In this document: positions 35,901 through 47,596 of the stretch, piece after piece
Layout: each line of letters begins with the position of its first letter
Numbering within the stretch: position 1 is the stretch's first letter
Source of the DNA: Phytophthora sp. 'mugwort'
Lineage: Eukaryota; Oomycota; Peronosporomycetes; Peronosporales; Peronosporaceae
Direction of reading: 5' to 3'
NCBI GenBank assembly: GCA_033558025.1
Contig: JAUCEF010000007.1
Span: forward strand, 4,588,001-4,652,000
Length of the DNA: 64,000 nucleotides
Translations under genes and position numbers: made by a program
The notes under the pieces: model-generated
What the model saw: the letters and a program-made list of their open reading frames with translations, nothing else
What the model was told of the DNA's origin: nothing
The model's database searches: none

Positions 35901-38900
35901 GGATCCGCGGTGATTTGAGACGTACGGAGTATCGGCTGCTGTAGCCTGGGTGCCATGCTTCCTGGATGGAATCTGCGCCGTAGAACTGCGCCGCACAGGA
36001 AAATACTGCCGGGATGTCATCGAGCACAATAAGAATCTCGCTTAGTGTCGGAACGTGGCCTACCGCGATGCCGCCATCATATTCACGAGTATCATCCCGA
36101 TTGATCCACACCTTGTCTTCCTGTGGTTCTGGGGATGTACTTCCATGAGATACGATCTCGCTGAGGTGCTGGTCGATGAGAGACACGTCGCAAATCTTCA
36201 GCGAGGTCAAGTACGCAAACATACTCAAGTAACGTGGGAATCGCTGAACGCAGCAACAGAATTGCTGTGCTGTCAAACTAGCAAATGCTGATGGCATCCC
36301 TTCAGGTTTTTGTTTGTCATCCAAGTGGAGAAACAGAGACAACCCTTCCACATGAAGACGTAGCTGCATTGATGCTGGTAACTCATCGTCAATAGAATCG
36401 TTAGCGTCATTTCTTGTTGAGTCATCGACATCCTTTTCCTTGTCTGGGCTGGCGACTGGGAGATTGTCCAGGAATGAAGAAGCCATCCACACTCCAAGTT
36501 TTCTCGAAAAGGTGCCTTCGTTCACTTCAGTATCCACCGAAGACAATACAGATTGCTCTTCCGTATCTCCTGGTACCTTCTTCCTGCTTGCTGTGCTCCC
36601 TTCACTGACGCTTCGCAACGACGATGGAAGTGGAGGAGGTGATTGTTCGTGCGTCCTTCCTTCGGTATCTTCATCTTCACTATTGCGCTTGAAGAAAAAC
36701 ACAAAGACCTCTGCCAGTGTATCTTGATAAACGTCAATCGTTAATACCCGCAAACTTGCATCAACCGAAAGCGTGGTAATGAGCGGGTCCTGCCAAACGG
36801 AATTCTTGTCACAAGACGGGGAAAGTGGCGAATGCCGAGCATGTTTCCACATTTGCTTGTCCTTCAGCAACACCGCGTCAGATGCGATGCTCGTAATTGC
36901 CACATGAATTAACTGCTCAGATGAAGGTGGAGGTTTATCAACCGGTATACCCCCCTCCTCTGATTTCTCTTCCAGATCAGTAACAACGCCATGATTCCCG
37001 GATTTCATGAGGAATCGCTTATTCTCCACAACATTTGACGACGGGGACGGCTTCGATAGAAGAATATCTTCCACCAACAGAGTACCTAGCGCGAATTCCA
37101 TCCTCCTATCGTACGATCTCACTTTCAAACGTGTGTTGATATCAACTGCACGCACGCGAACGATTTTCCCTGAACCATTCCTCATATCACGAACTTGTAG
37201 CGTGAGGATAATCTCACCCACTCCGAACTGGACCTGACATATTACGCGTTTCCACAGTTTGAGTAAATCCTGGTCGTCGATATCCTTTTCTCGGAATGTT
37301 TTCTTCCGTTCAAGTTGAATCTTCTTTGCTAAGCCTAGATAGGGGCTGTTCTCGGATGTAGCAGTAGGCCTCCCACTTGAGCCACTACTGGATAGCGCAA
37401 CAGTTCCAGGCTTCACGTAAGACGATGTCTTACGTACGAGCTTCGGTTTGCTACGTTCTGGCGTACCGGTTGGTAGGGGTCCGATGCGTATTAAAGGCTG
37501 GCTTGCTACATCGGTGGCAGTGGCAGCATCTCTAGCAATCCGACGTTGTGTATGAACAAAAAAGTTGTCCCCAAACGAGTGAAGTAATTGCATCAAGGAG
37601 CGGAAACTTGTAGCCGACAAGTTCAAATTAACGCTGTCGACGCCTCCAAAAAGCTTCAATAGAGGAATGCTTGGGTCGTCAGGCGTGACACTCATATAGA
37701 AACTGAACGTCAACGACGTTTTCTCGAGGAGATAATGCCAAGCCGATTTCTTGCTCGGATGGGCTCGCGCCCGAAAAACGTTTCTCGCAATGCCACTGTC
37801 GCCCCCGTCGATAATTTGCACTTCAATGCCCGATATGCTGATCTCCAGAACGTCATAAAGATTCTCTTTCGGTGAGGACGAAGCGATTATCCGATTTGGA
37901 GCTGTGTCCTCCTCTCCCAACTCACTTGAAATGTCAGTTTCATCAAAAATGTCACTCGGATGCTTCGTCTGCGCCTTCAAGTGACCCAGGAATACCAACA
38001 AACTCACCTCCTCACCAGTCGGAATTCCGGTATCAGCTGGCGGCGATTGAATAATGTTAATCAAGGGTGAAATCACGTCCAAGCGCATATCTACTTTGGT
38101 TCTTCGAGCCACTGCATCACGCAACTGAGCGGTACTGTAGCGTTGTAAACTTTGCGCTCGCTTCCATGCACTGTGCTCAAGACCCGATAAATCCACGTTA
38201 ACAGGGCGAGAAAACACGGCCACCACATCGAGAAGAAACATCAAATTGACGTTACACTTGATCGGTTGGGTAATGAATGACACCCGGAGTATATGCGCTG
38301 TGGCAACGTCATCAGAAGAGGATTCTCGTCGTTTTGTATCGGCTTTATCATCAAGTTTTGGTTGCCGCTCGGATTCAATGTTAAGTTGCATTACTGGGAG
38401 TTCCCTCTCACAGTGGCGAAGTCGCACGCTGCTCATTTGATTACGTACCCCCACAGGATGATACTCCAGTACCTCATCCATATCCATTCGCTGGAGGAAA
38501 AAGTCCGTTCCTGAAGAACTCACTGACCGTCGTCTGTGCGATAAATTGTCGTGAGCTGAAGATCGGGAACTCTCGCAGAAAAACGCATCTCGAAGCTGGA
38601 GACCCACCTCAAAGCACGACGGTCGCACCAGGAATTGCATTTCTACGTCATCCAACGACGCAATCAAGTGTGACGACGAAGCAGATTTGATAGGGATCGG
38701 CTTACCAAGTCCTTCACGAAGAGTGAGACCACTGAGATCCGCAGGAACAGCTTCTAGACTGAGTCCAAAGCTTGCCTTACACAGAGTAAGTTGGAATCGA
38801 TATAATATGTGCTGGTGTTCTTGCAGTAAGCGCTTCTTGCGTGCAGCGGCATCTTCAATTTCGCCACTTTCAGCTGCTTGACCCTCTTTACCATCTTCCT

Positions 38901-40890
38901 CCGGATGGAAATCGATCGCCTCGTAAAGAGCCTTCGTGTCTTGATCACTCCATTTAACATCCTCCACACGTACCACTCCACCTCTGCGTGATCCGGTGCC
39001 ATGTCCAGAAGACCCACCTTGCGCTGCTCCACCAGCGCCTGTAAGCCACGTCGCGTATGACCAGAGACGTGAGCTAGCTGGAGCATCTAAGCCTTGCATG
39101 CCTTCCTCACTTTCACGCTGGCTTTGTAGCTTCATCAGCACCTCCTTTTCTTTATCTTTTTCAGCAATATCTTGACGTACAGCACGGCGAAGTTTGATTA
39201 ACTCTTGGACGTCCATAGCAAATTCCATCTCGTCCAACTCTCTGCGTGCCATTTCTTTCGATAGTAAGCGCAGATCCGGGGAAACAAATGTGGCCGCAAA
39301 TGTAGCGCCATGTTCCAATACGAGATACAACTTTTTGTATCTATTCCTTTGCTGTCGAGTCTTTTCTAGTGCCTCCCAGTCCACATGGGCCAAGCGCTCA
39401 CGAACATCCAACAACTTGGCATTAATTGCATATCTCCACCATGCTCTCGGGTCGTCCTTGACGCGAACCCTCTTCGGACGCAATACGAGATACCGAGCCT
39501 GGCGACGCTTGACCGTCAAGAAGGAAATAAAGGACAGCGCACTCAGATATTGCTGACGACTCAACGATGTACTGATCTGATCGATACTGGCTTGGGCATC
39601 GATATACGTGCTCTTCTCTTCCATCACATGGACAACTGCTTCACGGTACTTGACAATGCAGGGCTCCACACGGTCCACTTCTTCCAGTGACCATTGCATG
39701 CAACTCGATAATGCTTCTTTAAACTGTTCCACAGACGGAATCTCGTCCTCTTCTTCTGTTAAATCTCTTGCCACTGACCAGGCCTCGGAGAACACAAATC
39801 CCAACGTGTACTTGCGCTCTCCTGCTAACTTGGGCATCATTTCTAAGAACTCATTCCAAACATCGTCTCCAATTGCATCAATCGTCTCCACCATCCAAGG
39901 TGTCCCGAGTCTTGACAATACACGTTCACTTAATTCTTGATGCGTAATCGGCAGTTTAGCATGTCCATCATTTACTGTCAGCTTCATCGAGACAGTGAGC
40001 GGGTGCACTATATAATCACTTGGCTGAAACAACGACGGGAACTTTGTCTTGACAGCCTCAATACTCTTCGACGTCGGAGGCGACGTCTCCATCTTCTTGA
40101 CAGCCGAGAAATTACTCCTCATCAGCGACGCAAAAGCCTCTGCGTCGTTCACCACCGCAGCGGGCACTGGCATCAACGGTAGCGACCAATAGATACCGAA
40201 CTTGTTGATGTCCATCTTCTTCCGGATAAAAGACACACCATCTTGCGCCTGTTGACCTCTACCCACCATTGTGTAGTTCCAGCCTTCGTCTGCTGACTTG
40301 ATAATGATAGCTTCCAGTGTCATACCCACTGCATAAGGATGTCTGACGTCTGAGACAGCGTCTTCCATCCTCAAGTGCAGATGCTGCACGTGGACTTGCA
40401 CGTTGTCCAGCACTTTGACCAGCAACTTGAAGAGGAAGCTCTGCGTCCAGCTCTGACCTGCTGGTGCTTGCGTCTTATTCTTCTCGTTAAACTCGGTGGC
40501 CTTCTCCACGGCGTCAATAGCCGCACGCTTGCGCTGTAGCGTCTGTAACTTCTGGCGTGCGGCACGGCGCTGCTTGTCAACTGACGGCTCATTAGAAGCC
40601 GCGCGGTCGTCGACGCAGACCTCCAGCAGCAGACTGACGTCTTGGATGTCCACACGAATGGGCTGACCTGCCAGGTTGGTCCAAGGCAGGTCGATGCGCA
40701 ACTGACGCAGTGTACCCTTGACGAGGCGCATCTGCTTGGGCAGGGGAAAAGCGTCGGGCTGCAGCTCCACAGCCTCCACCTCGATCTTGCCGTTCCAGAC
40801 GCTGATCTGTAAGGCCGCTGGGTCGATGTTCTTCACGTAGCTGCCCAGGACAGCATCCAGCACGACGTGCACATAGCGCTGGAGGAACAT
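23920..40890 (-). CDS. VPS13: giant VPS13-family lipid-transfer protein (four exons)
   Basis: Model join(40890..25933, 25860..25067, 24991..24905, 24829..23920), 5,582 residues. Introns are 72, 75 and 75 bp (GTTTGT...TTTGTAG, GTACGT...CCCGCAG, GTACGT...TGTGCAG), phases 0, 2, 2. VPS13 is a bridge-like tunnel that carries phospholipids between membranes at contact sites. The chorein N-terminus is canonical (FLQRYVHVVLDAVLGSYVKN, ISVWNGKIEVEAVEL). Then come long beta-rich RBG repeats and a PH-like segment near 2450 (STWRKRYLVLP). The VAB/SHR-binding region lies around 3200-3700 (NTSNRFEIRIRQE). A C2-like domain follows near 4040-4150, and a PDZ-like domain near 4440 (GKIRIGDTVVAANNKSIVNL). The ATG-C/DUF1162 region (MQHYLHHGLRSWYSIMGS, DFLGNPIGL) lies near 5020-5250, then a PH-like segment (LLTDKRLICL) and a C-terminal PX domain (FRRFSEFRELCAKLE). 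It is longer than most VPS13 proteins (3,100-4,400). The ATG at 40890 begins the conserved MF motif. Domain positions are approximate. Confidence 0.92.
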
Positions 40891-41439
40891 GGCGGCCCAG
40901 GAGCGCGCGGAGTCCGTCGAGCGAGTCTCTCGCGCAAAGAAGTCTTAACTATGATTTGACTTCAACTGAGTATAGATAGGGTACTGGTGCCGAAAATAAG
41001 GGTTTGACAAAAAGAGGAGCTGCGTATCAAGACGAAATTGGAACGAAGATAGTCACGGAAGTACGGTACAACGTTCGATATTCAGCATCAAATTTGAAAA
41101 AATAACTTGCTGGAGCCTGAAATATAACCAGGGGTCCTTTTTTTGTGATATCATGGTCGAGAGGAATACTAGATTCGGATAAGTATCGATTTTCGGTTGA
41201 CATGTGAGTGTGAACCACGCCATAATTATATAAACGATATTCTCTTTAAGATATAGTTGATCAGCTATCCGTGACACTGCCTCCGTTCCAAAAGAGAATG
41301 TTCATAACCACAAAGCAGAAATATTTTAGATCAATTTTACAGCTATCAAACTAAACTTTTATGGTTCAGTGTTCAGAGTCGCTTCAATTGCTTCAGTAGA
41401 GCACGAAAGCGAATCGAATAGCTTACCAGCCTTCATATT
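40891..41439. other. VPS13 upstream region
   Basis: Upstream of VPS13 (-). GC-rich for about 40 bp next to the ATG, then AT-rich. No clear initiator, TATA or gene was recognised. Confidence 0.45.
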
Positions 41440-42190
41440 TTCTGAGTGGAGAATGTTGTAGCTGTTGCCACCCCTGACGAGCATAGTACTTCAGCACACT
41501 TTGCAAAGTAAGAAACACGTGTTAGTGGTAGAATCTGCATCTCATCAAATGCACCGTTGACTGCTGCAACGAGGCCATCAATGTCTCCCGTCATATTTGT
41601 GTCTGGAGCGACTGTAGGGAGTTAAACCAACCGAAGCCGAGGGCATTTAAGTCCGGGCTGCGGGGCGGCTGATTAAAAACTTGATCGACTAGCCATCCTC
41701 CGCGGCCGCCGCCCTTAGAGCAGTACCATCCGATGCATGATGAGGCAAGGCGTTGTCTTGCTGGATTACCACCTCATTCTTGCCTATTCTCAAATGGTAG
41801 TCAAAACCAAATTTGATAACGCACATTTTACCAACTCAACTTACTATACCAGACACGTTTGATGGCAGGATTACATGCTGCGACAGCATGCGCTCGTAGA
41901 CATTCTTTGTCATCTCCACTGGTGTGTGATGGGTGTGGCCTTTGGTCGGATGTAGGTGTTGCAGCCCTCGTCTCAACATGGGCCAAAGACGTCAAATACC
42001 ATGCAGTGATGTGCAATTCACTGGGGGCGAGCCACCACCGCCATAAATATCACCTTCGTACGGTGGAGTTTGTTCTTGGTGACGGAACGAGGCCGGGTGT
42101 CATCATGGGCAAGATAGTGTGTGTTTCGAATTTGGTGCGCATAAAACCATTTTTCGTCAACATGCACGACCTCATGCATGTCAACGAACT
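41440..42190 (-). pseudogene. Tc1/mariner DDE domain relic
   Basis: Minus-strand translation, with frame changes, gives VHVDEKWFYAHQ (first Asp near 42158), KVIFMAVVARPQ, VEMTKNVYERML, VVIQQDNALPHHA (second Asp near 41756) and QPPRSPDLNALGFGW (third Asp near 41654). These are the successive landmarks of a DD(x)D Tc1/mariner transposase. Stops within the DDE region show it is dead. Confidence 0.72.
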
Positions 42191-42284
42191 GATAACCACG
42201 CTCACATGATTAACAGCAAACAAACAAGTTAGTTATGCTAAATTGATGAGTCAAAGAGTAATAAGAGACAGCAGGCTAAGATGC

Positions 42285-42660
42285 CTCGCTCGCCCAACGG
42301 AAAGGTCACCCCGCTGCCGACGAACCTGGACGTCATATTATATTCAAAACAGCTAAGTACTTTGGCTACCACCGCAACACGGTAAACAAGTTGTGGCGTG
42401 GCTGTGCCACAATTGGGGACCAGCGACCGGGCCATCGCGGCCGTCCGCGCGCATTTACCAACGGTAGATTAAGGCCAAGATTGAAACTGCCCCAGCGAAG
42501 AACCGCTGCACACTTCGTGGGCTTGCTGCTGAGACGGCTGTATCCCGCACCCAGCTCTTCCGGCGATTGAAGGAAAAGAACGTAGTCAAGCGGGTTCACA
42601 GCCGTGCCGAAGCCGCTACTCACTCTCCTGGGCTTATCAATTTGAGAGCGGATTTTTAGT
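42285..42660 (+). pseudogene. mariner-type N-terminal HTH region relic
   Basis: Plus-strand frames give AKYFGYHRNTVNKLWRGC, DQRPGHRGRPRAF and, after a frame change, KAKIETAPAKNRCTLRGLAA and VSRTQLFRRLKEKNVVKR. This is the paired helix-turn-helix region with the GRP(R) hinge of mariner-like transposases. It stops at about 42660, where a catalytic domain should begin; the catalytic half found next to it is on the other strand. Confidence 0.6.
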
Positions 42661-43024
42661 TGTGAAATGGTGAAGCGGGGTGGCGGCGGTGGCCGGACGT
42701 TTGACGCCAGACCGCCAAGACTTTTGGCGCCAACGCTGCTGCGGAATTAATGATCACGAGATATCACATTATGCTTGCATCTTTAGATTAACAGCGCTAG
42801 GGCAGTTATGTGGAATACATCGTTGTGAAGTGGACATTCTCTTTCAGAACGGAGGTAGTACTATTTTGGGAGTGCGTTGCATAAATATCATCGTAAGCTA
42901 ATGTCGTGGAAAGATCAATAAGTTTATGCGCACTTTAAGCCTGGGCGATAGAGATTACAACGGCTTACACCCCCGTATCTATCAGTGTGATTTGTAGCTA
43001 TGACAGAGCAGTTTCTTTTGGCCC
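42661..43024. other. short gap between transposon relics
   Basis: No gene or repeat family recognised. It ends at the CTAA that flanks the piggyBac-like element. Confidence 0.4.
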
Positions 43025-43066
43025 CTAACCCCCCTGTACGGAGGCAAATCGTCGATGCACGGACTA

Positions 43067-43102
43067 TTTTTTCACATGCTTGATATCATGCATGTTAAAG
43101 AA
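43067..43102. repeat. left subterminal palindrome of the piggyBac-like element (degenerate)
   Basis: Same sequence as the right palindrome, centred on GATATC, with mismatches (for example at 43089 and 43096). It lies about 40-55 bp inside the left terminus. Confidence 0.75.
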
Positions 43103-43408
43103 AGACAACACTTGAAATTTGTACGAGGCAAAAAAGAAACAGCAACCGTATATCGGTGCAGAGCCCTTTCGACCGAACCGATTATGTGACCACATGGTGC
43201 CTATCCTGCGTCGTTCATGAAATCCGTGACCGCTATGCTTGTTATCATAGATATTGTTTTGGCCCTTTTATCGGTGGTGATCCTTCTTCGTTGCTGGACG
43301 TGTGCAAAACGACTGCAAATGGATATTTGTGTATTGAACCTGATAAGCAAACACGTGAAATGCAAGCCCTGCTGTTTGATTATTCACGTAGCTACCCTGC
43401 TTCTATTT

Positions 43409-46400
43409 CTACGAATCAGCCTCCTCTCTGACTGCGCCACTTGCTTCCTCGCCACTTGCCTCCTCTCTAACTGCACCACTTGCCTCCTCTCCATCTGCAC
43501 CGGAACTTGCACCCCTGTCAGCGATGACGGGCCCTTCGGGTCTTCCTCGTTCTCTTCTGCAGCTCAGCGTCGTCTTGGCCAGCGCTGACGAGCTCTTCTT
43601 CCTTTTCTCAGCGTCGACAACGTCATTGACGTTAGTGCGGGTAGGCTCTTCATCTGCAGCGAAGTCCGCGTTACCTCCAGTGGCAGGCTCCTCTCCGTCA
43701 GGTCACCCTCTTCAGCGGCGTCACTGACTTCTCCAGTATCCGCGTGTTTCTTTTCCAGGGGCTCTCATCTGAATGCCGCGACCACAACGCGACATCAAGC
43801 GCTCGGTCCCGTTGCGCCAAAGCTGGTGCCAAATTGCGTAGCAGGTCAATGTGTTGTTGGGAGAGGGTCCTTGACGCACTTTATCACACAAGTACACGCT
43901 AGCACGATATTAAGCATTAGCTCAGAGTTAGCATGTAGGATCTTAAACATGATGCACTTACCGCTTGGAGCCCTTGCTGCACTTCGGACAGTAAAACCGT
44001 GTCACCTGGCGCTTCGTGCTAACCGCCTTACGGATAGAGCAGACCTTGGACTGACACTGGCACCGCTTGCGAATTCCATTTACCTCGATTCACTCATCGT
44101 CATCTCGAGTTTTTCACTGGCAGCTCTGTCAGCGTGGTGCGTTGGCGTGACAGAATCCGGCGAGTACATTTATGAAAACAGGAGCATTTAATGAATGCAA
44201 AGATTTCAAACAACAACAGGCTTACCGTATCTGCAAATTCTGCCTCGCCCACATCCAAAAGCTGCGTGTGCAGCTGTGTGATGAAACCAGCATGGTCCGC
44301 CGGCGGGTCGCCTCGCATTTTGCAAGCTTCACGGTAAACGATGAAACTATTGACAATTGCCATGTCAATTACCCCCAGTGCCAAACTCTTGTAGTACTTG
44401 CGGAACTGCAGCGATATTGCAGCGAGTAGCGCAGTAGACGGAGCTGGTCGTGCACGTCGACACCCCCATCCAGCGGTAGGCTCTCATGGCCGTTGGACAA
44501 GGGATTGTCTCGCTTTGGCCTTGTGTTCGTGATAGCGGCGTTCTAAACAGAACAGCAATAGCAATTAGTCGTCATATATGCATGCGCAATAGTTGAAGAA
44601 CGTACCACACGTGGCCATCACGGTGCTGGTTCCACATCCTAGCATGTAGACGACGGTATTGTCGAATCATACCATTGCACTCAGCTGTGGCACCGATTTT
44701 GACACGGCGATCTGGGTTGTGCCACGGGGATTTGTCTGGGCGTTTCGATTTCTCCTGTTTTAGTGCTGGAGAGAAGCCCCTCTTTCTCGTCTGGATTGTA
44801 CCAACCGAGTAGGCATTCCTCGCCAGAAGCTGCCGCGATCTTTGGATCGATGTGTAAAAGCGGTCGGTAACAACCGCATAGTACGCACCGTCTCGTTTTG
44901 GAGAGAGGACTTCGTTCATATTCCGTAGAGTAGCAGCAGACCCACAACTATCATCAGCAGGTTCAGCGTCATCCGGGCCTTCTTGTGCATTTGTACCGCA
45001 GTAAGCCTCCATTCTTCACATGCAGGATATTCATCGTGACCAGCAAAACATGACACCGACACAAATAGCATATACAGCATGTGAGACTTGTCAAACCAAA
45101 ACAAGAGCACCTGCCGAAGAGCAGGCGCTTTTCACTTTCGACACACGCACCTGAGGCAATAAGCTGTCTGCGCACAGCACGACATGAACAGCTTTGTCCC
45201 CCAGCGATGAGGTTTGTCCTTGACAAATTGACGCATGGGGTTGAACCTACTCCGCGAGGGAAGCATAGCTTCGCTCGAAAGAGATGATGGGAGGAGTCCG
45301 ATAGCCGCTCGGGAACGTCCGCTGCAATGTGTCCACGATAGGCCGCACCTTCCACGCTTTGTCCATTGCTGCAGCAGGCGCTGTGTATCGTCCGAGAAGT
45401 GTAGGTTGTGCATGATGCGCTCAAAGCGCTCACGTTTTATGAAGCATCTAAAGGTTCCAGCGGGAACCACACCGACCGACGTCGTAGCCCAGTGGTCTGA
45501 TAGATGGCGCGAGTGCGGACACAGCATTCGTGCTAACAGTAGCCCCATGCATTGCAGAATCTCGTGGGCGTGAATTTGCTTGTGAACACACCTCTCGGTT
45601 GCCAAAAGTTTCTTCATCGACAGCCTGTTATCTCCACGTTGTGCGTGAAATATTGCATCCATCTGACTCGTCAACTCTTGCTCGTAGTATCGATTTGTCT
45701 GACGTTCACCAGAAGTCGCGCGGCCAAAAGAACAGAAAGAGCTCGAGGGGAGACTCCGCACACGAAAGCACAGCTTGCGTAGTGACGTATTCACCGGCGT
45801 AAAGCCCAGGAAACTCCTCACTGACCAGAAATCCGGCCGGATTTGCAAGCCGTATTATCAAGCATAGGTGAGTAGTTGCAATGCGTGACACACCTCCGAT
45901 GCTTCAAGCATACCTGTTTCCCAGCCGTCCATCCTCATTTTTTTGCTCTTTTGTCCATCGCCAACTGGATCAGATCGTCACCCTCAACAGCACGCCAGTT
46001 GTCGAGGACACCCTTCCATCTCTCTCGCTCTCTCTTCCTTTCAGCAGCTGATGTTCGGTCAGAGGACGATTGGCCACGTGACCTAGCAGTCGACCGAACG
46101 GTCGGTCTGGTAGTCGGTCTGGCTTGAGGCTGCTGCACAGGACTTGGATTAGGGTCTCCACGGGCGGTTCTTCAGCGCTCCCATCACTAGGCTCGCTTTC
46201 TTCGTCGCTAATGATTGAGTTTCATCTTCTCCCAGAAGCACACCCACCTCTTCATGCCACTCGGCGGTACCAGCGTCAGATCCTTCATAATCCGAATTCA
46301 AAGCACCGTCGTCTTCAGCATCTTCGACAGACGGCATATGGCGGGGGGGGGAACCATAGCTTCATCTCGAAAAGTTATCATGTCGAGCGACCTTGGAGTT

Positions 46401-47350
46401 CATGGTGAATATACAGCATGTGGTTCGAGGTTGGATACTTGACATGGTTGATATGCGTCATGGGACCCGTACCTGCAGCCGTAGCCAGAGATGGCGTCGA
46501 AGGTGGCGTCAATGTGGCGTCGAAAGTGGCGTCAAGGGTGGCGTTTCTTGCGCCAGAGGTGGTGTTCATGCTGATGACGGCTGTGTTGGTGAGAACGAAG
46601 ACCGTGGTGAAGGTGAACGTGAGTTGTTGAACTCGACATCCGCGGAACCAGACACTTCGCTGCAACCACAGACACACGCACACAAACAAATGATAAGCAC
46701 ATTAGATGACCCGTACGATCTTCAAACGCACTGTACCTGCTGGCGTCATCACTTGCCGTGAAATGAAGGCTTTGTGTCCGCGTCTTCTTGGGCGGTCCCG
46801 GCTTGCGCTTTCCTTTCTTTGTCGACTTTGCTGCCTGCTTCGGCTGGGGCTTCGATCTGACATGCTTTCCAGGAGCCTCGCTGCGTGGCGTGGCGGGCGG
46901 CGTCAACGCCCTCTCGTACTCAGCATCGTCGTTCGGCATCTCCTCCATGGCATCTTCATAGTCTTCGTCTTCATCATCTGCCTCCGACTCCACACTAGCA
47001 GCAGTCTCTGCAAGTTCCTCCGCGTACAGCGCTGCCGCGGGCGCTTTGCCGTACAGTATTGGCGTCTTCGCGAGCAGGTCGTAGAATCCCGGCAGGGTCC
47101 CTCTTTTTCTGGTATCTAGTAACAGCGGTATCGTGCGTTGCCACTGTCATGCGGGGCGGCCTGCCGGAATTTGACGGCTCCACAGGTTCGTCCACCTTCT
47201 CCGTATCGCCAAAGTCCGCGTCACGGGCTCTTGTGCCCTCAATGTACTCGCGATGCTCGCGGAAGAGCCGCTCTCTCTCGTACCCGCCCTTCCCACCAGG
47301 CGGCGCCGGAATGCCTCGGACTCGCGCCGGGTTTCCCGTCGTGGTGGCAT
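43409..47350 (-). pseudogene. piggyBac transposase pseudogene
   Basis: Starts at an ATG at 47350 (MPPRRETRRESEAFRRR). A frame shift leads to YERERLFREHREYIEG near 47270, then an acidic/basic N-terminal region (MEEMPNDDAEYERALTPPATP, 46990-46850). Further acidic segments and VLDNWRAVEGDDLIQLAMDK occur near 45960-46020. The DDE_Tnp_1_7 core follows at 45700-45140: YYEQELTSQMDAI, EILQCMGLLLARM, GTFRCFIKRERFERIMHNLH, EAMLPSRSRFNP and KPHRWGTKLF. VVTDRFYTS with VGTIQTRKRGF lies at 44870-44760, and LALGVIDMAIVNSFI near 44380-44330. The C-terminal zinc-binding part (CQSKVCSI...FYCPKCSKGSKR, near 44060-43960) is followed by a GTAAGT donor, then TLTCYAIWHQLWRNGT near 43850 and an acidic tail ending at 43409. 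Multiple frame changes mean no full protein is made. The family catalyses TTAA-specific cut-and-paste. Confidence 0.8.
46490..46548. repeat. 12-bp tandem repeats in the transposase spacer
   Basis: Four to five imperfect units of GTGGCGTCRAAG type, read on the minus strand as a four-residue DAT(F/L) repeat. They lie within the decayed N-terminal third of the piggyBac transposase. Confidence 0.6.
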
Positions 47351-47526
47351 CTTAACTCCGCGTGGCGATTCCGTGAATGAAGGCGACTGCCAGCCACACA
47401 ACCACCGTGGGAAAGGTAGGTATTGGCCATGGCAGGGATAGGATGCATCGAACTTTCTTTTGACGGTTGGTACCCCAAGCCCTGTGCATCGTGGACCAAA
47501 TTCGTCTCAACTGACCGGCCTATGGC

Positions 47527-47562
47527 CATTTTCACATGCTTGATATCAAGCATGTGAAAATG
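47527..47562. repeat. 36-bp perfect palindrome, right subterminal
   Basis: CATTTTCACATGCTTGAT is followed immediately by its exact complement, centred on GATATC. It lies about 30 bp inside the right terminus and matches the degenerate copy at the left end. It may be a transposase binding site, or it may fold as a cruciform. Confidence 0.9.
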
Positions 47563-47596
47563 CTTCCTTATCAAGCGTTAGTACCGGGAGGGTTAA

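Larger units (their letters stand above)
41440..42660. mobile_element. Tc1/mariner-like relic, DDE and HTH halves in opposite orientation
   Basis: The right part codes on the plus strand for a helix-turn-helix DNA-binding half. The left part codes on the minus strand for the catalytic half. No terminal inverted repeats or TA target duplication were identified, so the limits are those of recognisable coding. Confidence 0.6.
43029..47592. mobile_element. piggyBac-like element, about 4.56 kb, with TTAA-type ends
   Basis: Left end CCCCCCTGTACGG is preceded by CTAA (43025-43028, one base off TTAA). The right end, read inward on the complement, is CCCTCCCGGTAC, preceded by TTAA (47593-47596). A palindrome lies inside each end (43067-43102 and 47527-47562). 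The interior encodes a decayed piggyBac transposase on the minus strand. TTAA targeting plus the transposase family makes the assignment firm; the exact left terminus is a little less so. Confidence 0.82.
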
